64,000 nt of DNA, taken from Lytechinus variegatus (Eukaryota > Echinodermata > Echinoidea > Temnopleuroida > Toxopneustidae). Every line of letters starts with the position of its first letter. Position 1 is the stretch's first letter. The stretch covers positions 10,338,501 to 10,402,500 of the forward strand of contig NC_054758.1 in NCBI RefSeq assembly GCF_018143015.1, written 5' to 3'. Below, one piece after another: positions 1-11,061 of this stretch. A program made the translations under genes and the position numbers. The notes beneath the pieces were generated by a model. That model was not told the DNA's origin and made no database searches. It saw nothing but the letters and a program-made list of their open reading frames with translations.

Positions 1-539
1 CCAGAGTATTGAGTTTTGAATTGGAACGTCAAATGTAATATAATTATATTCATGTGAAGGGGGTACATGTACATGCAATTATTTTCAAAGATATGGAGAG
101 GGGGAAGGCTAAATGGTAAACTCAATGAAATTGGCAGAAACTGCTTGCTAATGTGCAATTTATTCATGGTGCACATTAAAGTTCATGCACAAACAGTTGT
201 GCTAAAGAACTCGATAGACATTCATGTTCTTGATGCTAGGAGAATTTGATCTTCTCGATGGGTATATGGCAATATTCTGCACAAAAAGAGTGACTTTATT
301 TGAAATCTTCTTTATTGAATTAGCATTAGTAGTAGTACTGTTGTAAGGAGTAATATATATACTTTGTTTTATACTTTGTTATATACTGCCATTTCATGGC
401 CATTTGTACTTGATTGTTTTGATAACTTTTTAACAAGAAAATGCAAAGAAATAATGTTGATTTGTTTTGGTTTTGATTGTGCAATCTTTGTGAACGACTT
501 TGGTGGCCAGGAGGGAAAATGGAAGTTTACTCTTGTGAT
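1..539. other. No gene recognised; AT-rich flank
   Basis: Only short chance reading frames occur (for example 67-249, 60 codons, no recognisable motif). No repeat structure is obvious before the GAT tract begins near 540. Confidence 0.5.
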
Positions 540-1203
540 GATCTCAGAGATAATGGTGATGGTAATGGTGATGATGATGATGAAGATGGAGATGATAATG
601 ATGAAGATAAGGATGATGATGTTGATGAAGATAATGATGATTATGATGATTGTTATGATGATGATGATGAAGATGGTGATGGTCATGATGATGATTGTGA
701 TGATGACGATCAGGATGATGATGGTGGTGGTGATGATGATAATGATGGTCATGATGATGATGATGATTGTGATGATGATTGTGATGATGATAATTGTGAT
801 GATCAAGATGATGATGATGATGATGATGATGGTGATGATCAGGATGATGATGATGATGATGATGGTGATGATCAGGATGACGATGATGGTGATGATGGTG
901 ATGAAGATAAAGATAAGGATGGTGATGCTTATGAAGATAATGATGGTCATGATGATGATGACGATGATGATGATGGTCATGATGATGAAGATGGTAAAGA
1001 TGATGAGGGTGATAATATTGATGGTCAAGAAGATGATGGTTATTGGGATGATGGTGATGATGTTATAGTGATGATATTGATGACTGTGATGATGATGATG
1101 TTTGACTATCATGATGATTGTAATGATAATGAAGTTGGTGGTGGTGATGATGCTTGTGATGGTTATTACGATGATTATGAGGATTATTATGATGATGGAA
1201 ATT
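540..1203. repeat. Imperfect (GAT)n/(ATC)n microsatellite
   Basis: About 660 bases consist almost wholly of GAT triplets with scattered AAT, GGT and GAA variants. Because the period is three, long frames stay open on both strands: an Asp-rich frame at 477-1205 (+), a Met-rich frame at 364-1068 (+) and an Ile/Thr-rich frame at 369-1112 (-). No splice signals, signal peptide or domain accompany them, so I call a satellite and not an acidic-protein gene. Confidence 0.85.
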
Positions 1204-1382
1204 GAGTAATTGTGAGAAAAGATGACAAATTTTCATATTTCCATTTTCATATGGGAGCGTTGCGTTTCACCATAAGGTGGCGCTATCCATGCTTATTCAT
1301 GGCATACGACATTAACGGGTACATAGTGTCAAATCCTGCGACTCGGTCTGTTGCTATTAAAATTATTTTCCAGTAAACTATT

Positions 1383-1642
1383 AGGGCCGATTGTACCAAT
1401 ATTATAAAGAAAAATTATTTGTTATATAATCATTATTTATTAAATAATAGCAATTATTTATATATAACTTACATTTTATTTGTAAATAATTACTATTCTA
1501 TGAAATAACATTTCTAATTATATATAATTCCAAGTAGTGCTTCATTATTTGTAAATAATAATAGTTCGACATTTCATTATTTATAAATAATGATCATATA
1601 ACAAATAATTGTTCTATACAATATTGGTACAATCGGTGCCTC
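1383..1642. mobile_element. Foldback MITE, AT-rich
   Basis: The two ends are inverted copies: CGATTGTACCAATATT near 1388 is matched by AATATTGGTACAATCG near 1620. The inner parts, rich in ATTATTTATAAATAATG, also pair. No coding capacity. A target duplication could not be fixed with confidence. Confidence 0.7.
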
Positions 1643-2150
1643 ATAGTAAACACTGGCGGACAGATGGGTACTAAGGGAACATGGGCCCCCAAATATTCAT
1701 GACCAAGAAAAACAATCAAAGGAGAGAGAGGTAAAGAAAATGAAAGGAAAATGGGTAAAATATGACAGCATTTTCTGAATATTATGTCGAAATAGAATAA
1801 CAAAATTCAAATTGATTTACACGACCCATCATTTTTTGGCTACCTTTCTTTCTTCTCGTTCTTGACTTTATCCTATTATTCTTTCCGTTTTTTAGCTCTT
1901 TCAGTTTTTTATCACTTCGTACACGACGTAGAAATACAGTTTCTTAACTCCAAAGATACGTTCAAAGTCAACGTGAAATTCTAGAAATGACTGAGAGGGA
2001 GAGATCGAGGAAAAAATGACTCTCCTGTTCCTCGTCTGTGTGAATAAGTACAATATAAATATTTTTTAATTTGTTATTTTTTCTTTAATATAATTATTCG
2101 TAGAAAACTGTAGAATGCAGTAGACAAATTGAATTATTTCCAAATTCTAA
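1643..2150. other. No gene recognised
   Basis: Unique-looking intergenic sequence with short polypurine and polypyrimidine runs. No supported exon or repeat. Confidence 0.4.
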
Positions 2151-2222
2151 GAGACAGATAGATAGACAAATAGATAGATATAATAGATAGATAGATGGAT
2201 TGATGGATAGATAGATAGGAAG
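2151..2222. repeat. (GATA)n-type microsatellite
   Basis: Imperfect tetranucleotide GATA/GATG/GACA repeats. Confidence 0.85.
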
Positions 2223-2339
2223 CTATAGGGCCTATAGAGGGAAATGAACATGACTTAGAATTTGGTGGAATACGGTTGATCTTATACCCACTTTGTTTAC
2301 ATATTATTTAGTCTAATGACTCCATGGTCTGTTTTTGTT

Positions 2340-2592
2340 TCTGTTGTGGTAACTCCCGTAGGAACTCGGCAGGACAGCATTTTTTGCTGGTAAACGCCAA
2401 GCTGGTATATAACCAATTACCTTGGAAACATTTTACGTCTAAGTTAATCAGCCATACTGGCTGACATATTAGACGACAAATTCACTCTTGGGCCTTTTTA
2501 TCAAAGCGGAGACAACGGCAGAGTTGGGATTCGAACTCACAACCTTGCGATTATGAGTCCAATGCTCAAACCACTGGACCACACGACCCGTC
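2340..2592 (-). mobile_element. tRNA-headed SINE
   Basis: On the minus strand, 2590 to 2519 reads as a tRNA-like head. It has an A-box-like TGGTCCAGTGG, a loop with CAT in the anticodon place (Met-like) and a B box GAGTTCGAATCC. The acceptor ends do not pair, so it is a SINE head and not a tRNA gene. The body runs left to about 2340 and contains short inverted segments around TCAGCCATACTGGCTGA. Confidence 0.6.
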
Positions 2593-2774
2593 TATTTCTC
2601 TTGGTCTACTAAATATTAGATGAAATGGGAATATGGCCCAATTTTTGGAAAAAACAATTTTGCAGTTTACGATTACAACAAACAGGGACCAAGGAACTCC
2701 TTGCAGGGACGAATCGGGGATACCATAAATGATCTTGAGGGACAAAGAACTGTTCGAGCAAAGGTACGTATAGC

Positions 2775-3663
2775 CAGGGGCGTCGATCCATTTTTTAGAT
2801 GGGGGGGGCAAATCATGAATCAAATCAACTTTCAAAGGCGCTCGATCACACAAAACGAACAAACTTACCCCCCCCCCACACACACATAGGCCTATATATA
2901 TATATAAATATATATATATTATGTACATGACTCATGAGAAAGAGACACATATGTCAGAAATTAATATGCGAGCGCGAAGCGCGAGCTGAATTTTTTTAGT
3001 ATACTGACATGAAAACAGGAAAAGGGTACTTGTTTAGGACTGTTTGTAGTAACTCATGAGAAGGATATTATACATGTATCTCACTAAATGAGAGTGCCAA
3101 GAGCGAGCTGAAATTTATTCATATACTGACCTGAAAGCTTGATATTCTAAGCATTTTTTGGTACCAATGCTCAAGTTGGGTATCTAAGTGAACAAAAGAT
3201 GCGAGCGCGAAGCGCGAGCTGAAAATTTTTATATTTCGACCTGAAAAAATTGAGTTTAATGGACGTTTTTAATAAAGAACAAGATATATATCCAACAAAA
3301 GATTTTTGCAAATCGAGGCGGGAGTTCTTTTGAAGATTAAAAGTGAAAACGGGACAATTTCACCTATTCAATAACGAAAAATATGGGTTTGTGTTACAGA
3401 AATGATGCGAGTGCGAAGCGCGAGCTGAAAATTTTTATATTCCAATTTAAAAAGCGGACATTTTGAGCACGATTTTAAATAAAGAACGCGTTGTGTATGT
3501 CAATCTCGCTTGCTGATTTCTGTGTAACATTACAATCTCGTTATTTTATTTTTGCACATGTGGAATTATTGGGGGGAGGGCAAAACGATCTGTTTGCCCC
3601 CCAATATTTTCCATTGAATGGGCTATTGCCCGCCTGCCCCCCCCCTCAGGATCGACGCCCCTG
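2775..3663. mobile_element. Non-autonomous hAT-like transposon
   Basis: The ends are perfect 15-bp inverted repeats, CAGGGGCGTCGATCC at 2775-2789 and its complement at 3649-3663. They are flanked by an exact 8-bp direct duplication CGTATAGC at 2767-2774 and 3664-3671. An 8-bp duplication and CAGGG-type termini are typical of the hAT superfamily. There is no transposase frame. The interior carries spaced repeats of a CpG-rich motif of the type GCGAGCGCGAAGCGCGAGC at about 2951, 3201 and 3408, with a degenerate copy near 3092. Confidence 0.88.
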
Positions 3664-3929
3664 CGTATAGCAATTCGAAAATGAGTGTTATACATTGTGC
3701 TTTTCTTAGCTTTCTTCCAGGAACCTATGGTGTAATCAAAGTTTTATCATAACAAGAAACAATTAAAAATCTGCAAAAAGAACCCGAATTAGTATGATCC
3801 CTTTACAGCCGTATTAGCGAGCTTTCGCAGTCGGGACAGGGACGGATTCTACACATAGATAATCTATTGTAAATGCCCGTCAAATCACAATGAATAGTTG
3901 ATGGTCTTTGTCGAAATTTGGCGAACCGG

Positions 3930-4095
3930 TGGGACAGCGGATCGTTGTAAGATTCTGAGCTGACAAAGAGTTGCAAATATGTCGTTTGTCCAGAGTCAAG
4001 GTCGAAACTGCTGTTTTGATTCATTGTCTTTCGACAAAGACTGCTAATTTGCCATGAAGAGCTTTTGGTAATAGATTTTCTATGTTATAGAACCG
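3930..4095. repeat. Dispersed repeat, copy 1
   Basis: Shares CTGCTGTTTTGAT, TTTCGACAAAGA and CATGAAGAGC..TTTTCTATG, in the same order, with 9712-9865 and less well with 16205-16300. No coding frame. Element type unknown. Confidence 0.55.
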
Positions 4096-5290
4096 GTCCC
4101 CGTCGTGTTGCGAAAACGCGCCATTGATTTAGTCGATGGGGGAAGGACCACGCAGAGTATTGATTCCTTGAATAAACTTTGAAATGAATGCGTCTAGAGA
4201 AAAAGAAGAATTGGGATAAGCTCGAGTGTTTGTTCTTGTCACCATAACATGTGTTATCCTTTCATTCCAAAGTGGACCATCGAGCGTGCAAACACGGATA
4301 CTATAATGACCACTAAAGGTGCCATTCCGACTGTAGAGGAGTCTATTAGATCTGTAAATGTTCCTTAATTGGACCATGGAGTTATACCTCCATGATTGGA
4401 CCATGCTGTCCAGACTGATCCCAACAGAATATGATGGGAAGGATACGGAGCACATGCGCAGCCTTATTCATAATCGTCATCAAATGATTGCAGGAATGGT
4501 CTCATCTAGAACTTGATATATTATATTACTATAATGCACCAATCGGTGGACTGTACTTTATCAGAAGAACATGTTGCGTATCTTTCAAATTTTTACAATC
4601 AATTGAGATTCTCTCAAGAAGAAATAACAAGCGTTGCCCGGTATCTCCGAACTTTCTCCAAATAAAGGACGGCGCTGCGCATGCTGGCTAATTTCGGGGA
4701 GAGTTAGTCATTAATCGTACGGATTTTCGGAGAGAAACATCCGGATTGGAGTCTTATCCCAAATAAAGTAAGTATATTTGATATTTATTTTTGGCTTTGA
4801 TATCATTCGGAGCCATATACATGATATATAATCCATTAATATTTAATGACATGTTTATAGAATGTTGCATTCCCGCTGGGCAATGGACATTGATGAGCAA
4901 AGCATTCATAACTTGCGGCAAAGCTTATAAGGATGATAAGGGAGACCTAAATGTCACAACAGATTATTGACGGATAAGAGAATGAAAAATAATTATATCA
5001 GCGAGGTTAGTGAAAACGAAGAAGGATTCGTTTAGATATGAACTGATTTTAAGAGAATGAATGAAAGGGGTGAAGAGAGAGAGAAAGAGAGACAGATACA
5101 AAGAACGAGATACTGAAAAAGTATCTTGACTCCATAATAATATACATTAACATGTATATATAAACACACGCATATATTTATATATCCATATTTTATTGTT
5201 CGAAATAAAGTCTGAAACATGTAAAAATACTCGTAGAATTATTTTTACCCAATTGATCGTATATCATGTAATATAAATATTGTGTGACAG
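4096..5290. other. No gene recognised
   Basis: Frames of 108 codons (4129-4455, -) and 67 codons (4488-4691, +) lack any domain, signal peptide or convincing splice context. I treat this as non-coding. Confidence 0.4.
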
Positions 5291-5310
5291 AAATGGATGA
5301 AGAGAACAAA

Positions 5311-5460
<150 letters not shown>

Positions 5461-6044
5461 ACTGTATATACGTCTCAAAATATCTCAACTGTGCTGCAAA
5501 TTCTGAGGCATATTATCTAATGCATAGGCATATAATTATGAACATGTGTGGTCTTACTTAGTAGGCTTCATAGTAACTCCAGGCACAATTTTGAGAAATG
5601 ATTTGTCTTCATTTCAAATGTGGACGGTCGTTAACACGTGAATGAAATAATGATATCTCTGCCTCCAAATCAGATTTCATATGGTAAACTATGACTCACT
5701 TTCATTTGCATAGGAAAATCAACACGACACTCGATTTAGAGTAGCTCTGCCTCTCTGTGCAATCAATGACAGAGGCATAATTTAGCATTATGATTGATGC
5801 AGTGTTTGTTTGACAAACAGAAACACTGGAAGTCTGCGAACGTCCATATTGGACCCCATAATCATCGCCCTCTACATAAGATCCCCGGTCTTAGCAATCC
5901 TAAACGATAGTGAGATATAGTCTGTTAATTATTTCATCATTCAAAGAATATACTATAATGTATATCATTATATGGCAGAATTTTTTGTATTGCTAGCTAT
6001 CGAGATTATGGCTATAAGCCTATACACAATACGCACTGATACCA

Positions 6045-6190
6045 GGGGGCCGTTTCATAAAGCTGTTCGTAAGTTAAGAGCGACTTTAAGAACGACTGGT
6101 GATCCTTGCGCGCAAAACCATCGCTAATGAATACACCATTTGATACAAGAAAGTCGCTCTTAACTTCCGAACAGCTTTATGAAACACCCA
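6045..6190. mobile_element. Foldback MITE
   Basis: The arms around 6052-6090 and 6150-6188 are inverted copies (TTTCATAAAGCTGTTCG against CGAACAGCTTTATGAAA, then TTAAGAGCGACTTT against AAGTCGCTCTTAA). A short loop of about 60 bases lies between. No coding capacity. Confidence 0.75.
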
Positions 6191-7499
6191 CCTGTACTGT
6201 AAGTTGATGATTACGCCGTCTAATAGATATACATTTTTATGTGCAGAATAATAAGATATGAACACGTACTCATTAGCAACATATAAAAAAACATCACTTT
6301 ATGTATCCGAATAAAAGGATTTTACCTTTTGTAAATTGTAGGAAGTTGTTGATGTTGATAGGACAAGAAACTCCCAATGTAATATATAATGCATGGCCGG
6401 GGCAATTTGAATTGCAAGCTTTCTTAGTTAGCTCCCAAATGGAGAACATTCCTCTATAATGTGAAATAAATGAAAAGCGAGAAGTAAAGTAAATATCAAT
6501 GAAATAAAGATGTTATTAAATTTCAATGATTAATCCATGTGGTGCTATTGCCAAGAATGCGCATGCAGATCCCAAGTGTGTGATGAAATATACATTAATG
6601 CGCACATGAATCGAGAAGAGACTGAACTAATAAAACCAAACGGGGCGTAGCGTCTTCCGTAATTCATTTCGAAGGGATCGGTCTGGCCGGTCCCTAGTCC
6701 TGGCGTGGTGCAATTACCAAAATTACGCTTTGCACACCCTCGCCCACCCTCTAAAGATTTGTGCATTGTCCTCTCAGAATGCTGAGTTGTTTTTTCTTTC
6801 CTCTTTCTTAACAGCCACAGATTGGTGCGTCACAACAAAGACAGCATCGACCGGTACCTATTCAGTCCGCTGGCCAGGAACATGCGTGAGAACAATAGAA
6901 GATATTGATCGGAGCCAAGAGGTAGTCTAATCTGTTCCTCGTCAATTATTGATCGCTATTTATCCTTGGATTCCTGAAAGAAGATAATAGCCACGGAGAC
7001 CTTTCGTACAACTTATCAGGGTAAACCCTTCTGTTTTTATTGCGCCAGCATTATAAGCTACATGACAAAAACGATGATACTTGATCGCGGTATTGTATGG
7101 TCGGAGTCGTCACTTTGCAGGAAATAAACCAACGAAACGTGAGCTTAGTTTTCTTTACGAATTAAGGTGATGGGAGACAGCCGTTGCTTCTTCTTCCTCC
7201 GCATTGATTGGCGATCAGTCATATCTCGCCATAGCGTATAAGTATTCGGTCATTAACATCACGATTTTCTGCGATCTTCATAATCATTTGGCTGTATATA
7301 CGGGTAATACAAATTCTTCAAGCGTTTGATGGTATATTTATCATAGACAGGATTTGTACATCTACATCTTTTCTGGTACTCTGCAATGTCAACGTCAACC
7401 CCCGGATAGAACGCTGACTATGAAAACTTAGCCTATGTGTGAGTGGTTATGCAGACGATATAGTTCTCTAGGCCGGTTTACCTGCAACAAGGTATCAAG
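6191..7499. other. Upstream region of the 7500 gene
   Basis: Should hold the promoter and 5' leader of the gene starting at 7500. A TATA-like TATAAG lies near 7236 but cannot be confirmed. A short frame bounded by AG at its left and GT at its right (about 6820-6921) is a weak exon candidate. Confidence 0.4.
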
Positions 7500-10400
7500 A
7501 TGTCAGCCCAGCGGATAGCAAGGAGAAAGATTTCGGCTGAGAAGCTTGCCTCGGCTGCCAAGACCTCCAACAACCAAATCGACGAGGAACTCGTCACCAA
7601 CGATTATGAAACGAAGATGAAGTCGATAGACCTGAGAAACTGCATGGACAGGGTGGATGGCAACCTTTCCCCGGCCTCGATCAGGAGAAAGAACACGCGG
7701 TCGAAAAGCATTCAAAGTTCTGACGTCATGTCACGTGATGAGTCGATGACTTTCGCGAGAAGACAGGTGCGATCGGCGTCAGATGGACATTTCACCTTTG
7801 ATGCGATGCAGAGGAGGTTGGGGTTGTCGTCTGTGACGTCAGATGAAACTTTCGACGAATCGGATGAGATAGATGATCACGTGGTGTCGGATGGGAGCCA
7901 ATTAGATGACTTGATTTCACCACGATCGTGGTCCGATATGATCGCGAATGACACTGCTATCGAGACAGAAAACCAGCATGAACATAATGTGAATAATAAT
8001 AATAATCACAAGAATAAACATTCTCCAGAAACTGGGCGAAGGAGTGGCAAGGGTGTGGTGAAAGGAAAATACGTTGAAGATGTCACATTTCATGACGTCA
8101 ATTCAAATCAACCAATCAGATCGTTTGAGGATAAAGATGACTTGATAACACCGCGTACGTGGGGTGAGATGGTAGCTGAAGATAGTGCATCACGTGACCA
8201 AAACCTTAAGAGCAGCCAATCACAACAAGGCCAAGGCTCACAGGAAGTATGTTAAGGTCTTATTTATCTCTTTATTCAGTTTTATTTATCTATTCATTCA
8301 TTTATTCATTTATTTATTTGTTATCATGATTATCATTATCATTATTACTATTATTATTCTTATTCTTCTTACTATTATTATTATATTGATATGGTGAAGA
8401 AGGAAAGCAATAAGGGTGTTCTGAACTAGGACGAGTCTCAAGATGTACCTATAAGTCCATGTTCTCATTGATCTGTATACTACTTGTACCTTTTTTCTCT
8501 CTTTTCCCCCAAATCACCCCCTTGAAAAAAAGCCGATACGACACTTATTGTGTCCTGTCTGTCATTGAGCCAAATATTAAATACCTTTTGCTTCTCCAGG
8601 CTACTGTATTACCAGGGAACTAGCAAACATGACTTGATTGCCAATGTAGAATTGAAATTTAGGTCCATGTCTTCATCTCACTTATCCTAACATTCTCTTT
8701 TCTACAAAGGATTCGTCACACAGGGAAGCAAGTGAGCAGCTGGATTTTCTGGCGTCCTCGATAGAGTTTGCCTGGCCTAAGGACCTACCTTGCAACGGAT
8801 CGCTACCACGTGATTGCGTTACACCGGAAACTGACGATGATCAGCCGAAGGCATCCTGGGAAAAAGCAAACGGCTTTGCTAGGTTGGAATGGAATCTGCG
8901 CATGTTGAAGAGGAACCTGGTAGGTTTGGCTTGATCACACCGAAAAAAGTTAATGGGACTCCTGAGCGTTTTTGCGAATATTTTGAAAGGACGTGAATAA
9001 AAAAATGGCTCCAACATTCAGATTTTACGCGACAATAGTGCGCAAAATGTTCGTTTTTAAAAAAAGAAGCTTTGTCATTTTGTTTGCGGCGGTCGTTGGA
9101 CGCGCTTCACTAGTTCGCAAGTACTCTTTTAAAATTTTTAAAATTTCTTCTGAATTCGAAACGCGACTCCAAGCTACAACACAAACAATGTTATTGGCGA
9201 AGCTGTTAATCGCATATTTTCTGCCCTTTTGTCGCATAAAATACGAATGTTTGACGTTGCCATTTTGGAGCATTGTACACTCGTGTCCTTACGAAACATT
9301 TGGATAGCGTTGGCGAGCCCCTTGAAAGCGGCGTCAGAGTGCGAGGACAATTGCGCCAACGCCAGAATTTCGGTCAGTCCTGAAACAAGAATGAACACGA
9401 TGCTTGTTGTTTTGCTTGTGAGTTGCAAGCTTGATTTTTCTCATCAATAAAAAAACAAGAGTAAAAAATTGTCCAACATTATGATATTATCAAAGTAGAT
9501 ATTTCACACTATTTTCATTCACTTCCAAATTTGCATTTTTTTTGCCAACATTCAGCATGCCTGGGTGAAAAGGCAATTCATAATAACGTTCTTTGCTTCA
9601 AGTTCACGTGAACATTGGCTTTTGTCCAAAAAGACATCAAGTGTATTGAAAATGTCTAATGTCTGTAAAATGAAAAAAAAAATCAGCTGGAAGGTTTTTG
9701 TCGAAAATTTGTAAGCCGGAGCAGCATTTTCGTCACAAGCTTTGGAGCGCTGACGAAACAGGCCAGAGTCTGCTGTTTTGATCCACTAATTTTCGACAAA
9801 GATTTCTTAGTTGTACTTTGTCATGAAGAGCATTTGACAAGTATTTTCTATGATTTAGAGCCCTCCGTACACGCAGAGCGAACATCCCTGCATACCGCGC
9901 CAGCCCGATGAAATGTAAATGACATACCACGAATTGATTTTGCGTCGGTTTCGCTGGTGTATCTGCCCACCATTCGTTAGGCTCCTCTAAGTTTATTTCA
10001 CCACTCTATGTTTCTCCAGATAGCAATGAGAAAAACGGACCAGAAGATATTTCGTCAGCTCCTGAGTAATTACGAGACGATTGGCCACTTGTCTGATCAC
10101 GTGACATTTTCATCGGAAACGCCTTCGCCGTTGCCACCTTCATCTTCCCCATGTCCACTCACTCCGAGGTCAACTCCGAGTAGCCCCGAGAAAAGCCGAT
10201 CACATTCGTCCATTGCGCCGATAACAACTCCGGGAGATACCGAACTGTTCCGAATCATCCGAGAAGCTCTGGATCAGCCAGGGGCATTGAACATTCGGGG
10301 TATCGTAGAGCAGCTATCACCGATTAGACGCCGAAGGAGCAGCGAACCGACTCCGGTGGAATACGATGATCTTCCACTGGGTTTCGGCGAAGAAGATGAT

Positions 10401-11061
10401 GAGGAATTAGAAGGTATGTATACTTTTTTATTTGGATTCTACATCTGCAAAATTCTTCGCATATCATAATGCATCCCTTTTCAATAACAACCTAATAACT
10501 ATATAATATATCGCATGGTCATAATGAACGAAGAATTTTGAGGGGAGTAGATATGCCAGAAGGGGAAAAGTTCTAGTTGCAGTTTGACATTTTTCATAAA
10601 AAATGTTATATTTGGCTAGATTTTGACATAACATAACATAATTTCCCTTTCGTTTTTTTTTTCTTTATTTTTCTATTATTTTTTCGTGGTCGTGAGAAAT
10701 TTCAGGCGGCCATAGCTCCCAGCCCCGTTTTTTCTTTACGGTGATTTCCACGCATTGTATCAGTTACACAACCTCATTCATCGTGATAAACATTACTGAT
10801 ACTAACAACTATGGAATACGGTTGATTTTTGAATGCCGTTGAATTTTAAATTGCTGCCTAATGAGAACAGTGCACATTGAATGGTTCGTCGAAAGTGGAA
10901 AAAACAATGGTAACTCGAAAATGAAATAAGTTAATATTCTCAAGATTTTTTTTTCATCTTTATTTTTTTGCTTTCCAGATCTCTTGAGTCTGTCCTGTCC
11001 AGTATTCAAAGAACCGAAAGCACCGATGAAACACCACGGCAGCAGTGGAACCAAACTATGA
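7500..11061 (+). CDS. LURAP1/FAM89-like adaptor protein (tentative), 4 exons
   Basis: Exons are 7500-8246, 8710-8919, 10020-10413 and 10979-11061, giving 477 codons plus TGA. Every intron is GT..AG and the phases are 0, 0 and 1. Exon 1 would meet a stop two codons after its donor, which supports the splice. The start has A at -3. No signal peptide or membrane segment is visible, so a cytoplasmic product is likely. Residues 137-153 and 214-230 are two copies of a motif of the form DLI(S/T)PR(S/T)W..M(I/V)A. Around residues 300-345, spanning the exon 2/3 join, an amphipathic stretch with LEWNLRMLKRNL followed by IFRQLLSNYETI resembles the conserved helix of LURAP1/FAM89 (L..LR..M..LR..D...L.QL...YE.I). 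The remainder is Ser/Pro-rich with RRRRSS and an acidic C-terminal region ending near DLLSLSCPVF. The gene model is strong; the family assignment is from memory of the pattern and only moderate. Confidence 0.75.
8247..8709 (+). other. Intron 1 of the 7500 gene
   Basis: Begins GTATGT and ends with an AG acceptor. Holds (TTTA)n and (ATT)n low-complexity sequence at about 8265-8395. No other feature seen. Confidence 0.7.
8920..10019 (+). other. Intron 2 of the 7500 gene
   Basis: GTAGGT donor and TTTCTCCAG acceptor. Contains dispersed-repeat copy 2 (9712-9865). The overlapping short frames at 8993-9450 on both strands look like chance. Confidence 0.65.
9712..9865. repeat. Dispersed repeat, copy 2
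   Basis: Matches 3930-4095 over CTGCTGTTTTGATCCA, TTTTCGACAAAGATTTCT and CATGAAGAGCATTTG. It sits in intron 2 of the 7500 gene. Confidence 0.55.

Noticed and set aside
477..1205. 242-codon Asp-rich reading frame (acidic, biomineral-like)
   Set aside because: It is the translation of a GAT microsatellite; all useful frames on both strands are open for the same reason, and no signal peptide or splice context exists.
4129..4691. 108- and 67-codon frames
   Set aside because: No homology recognised, no convincing splice signals or upstream start context.
7503..7715. Antisense frame over the 7500 gene
   Set aside because: Shadow of the real exon; no domain.
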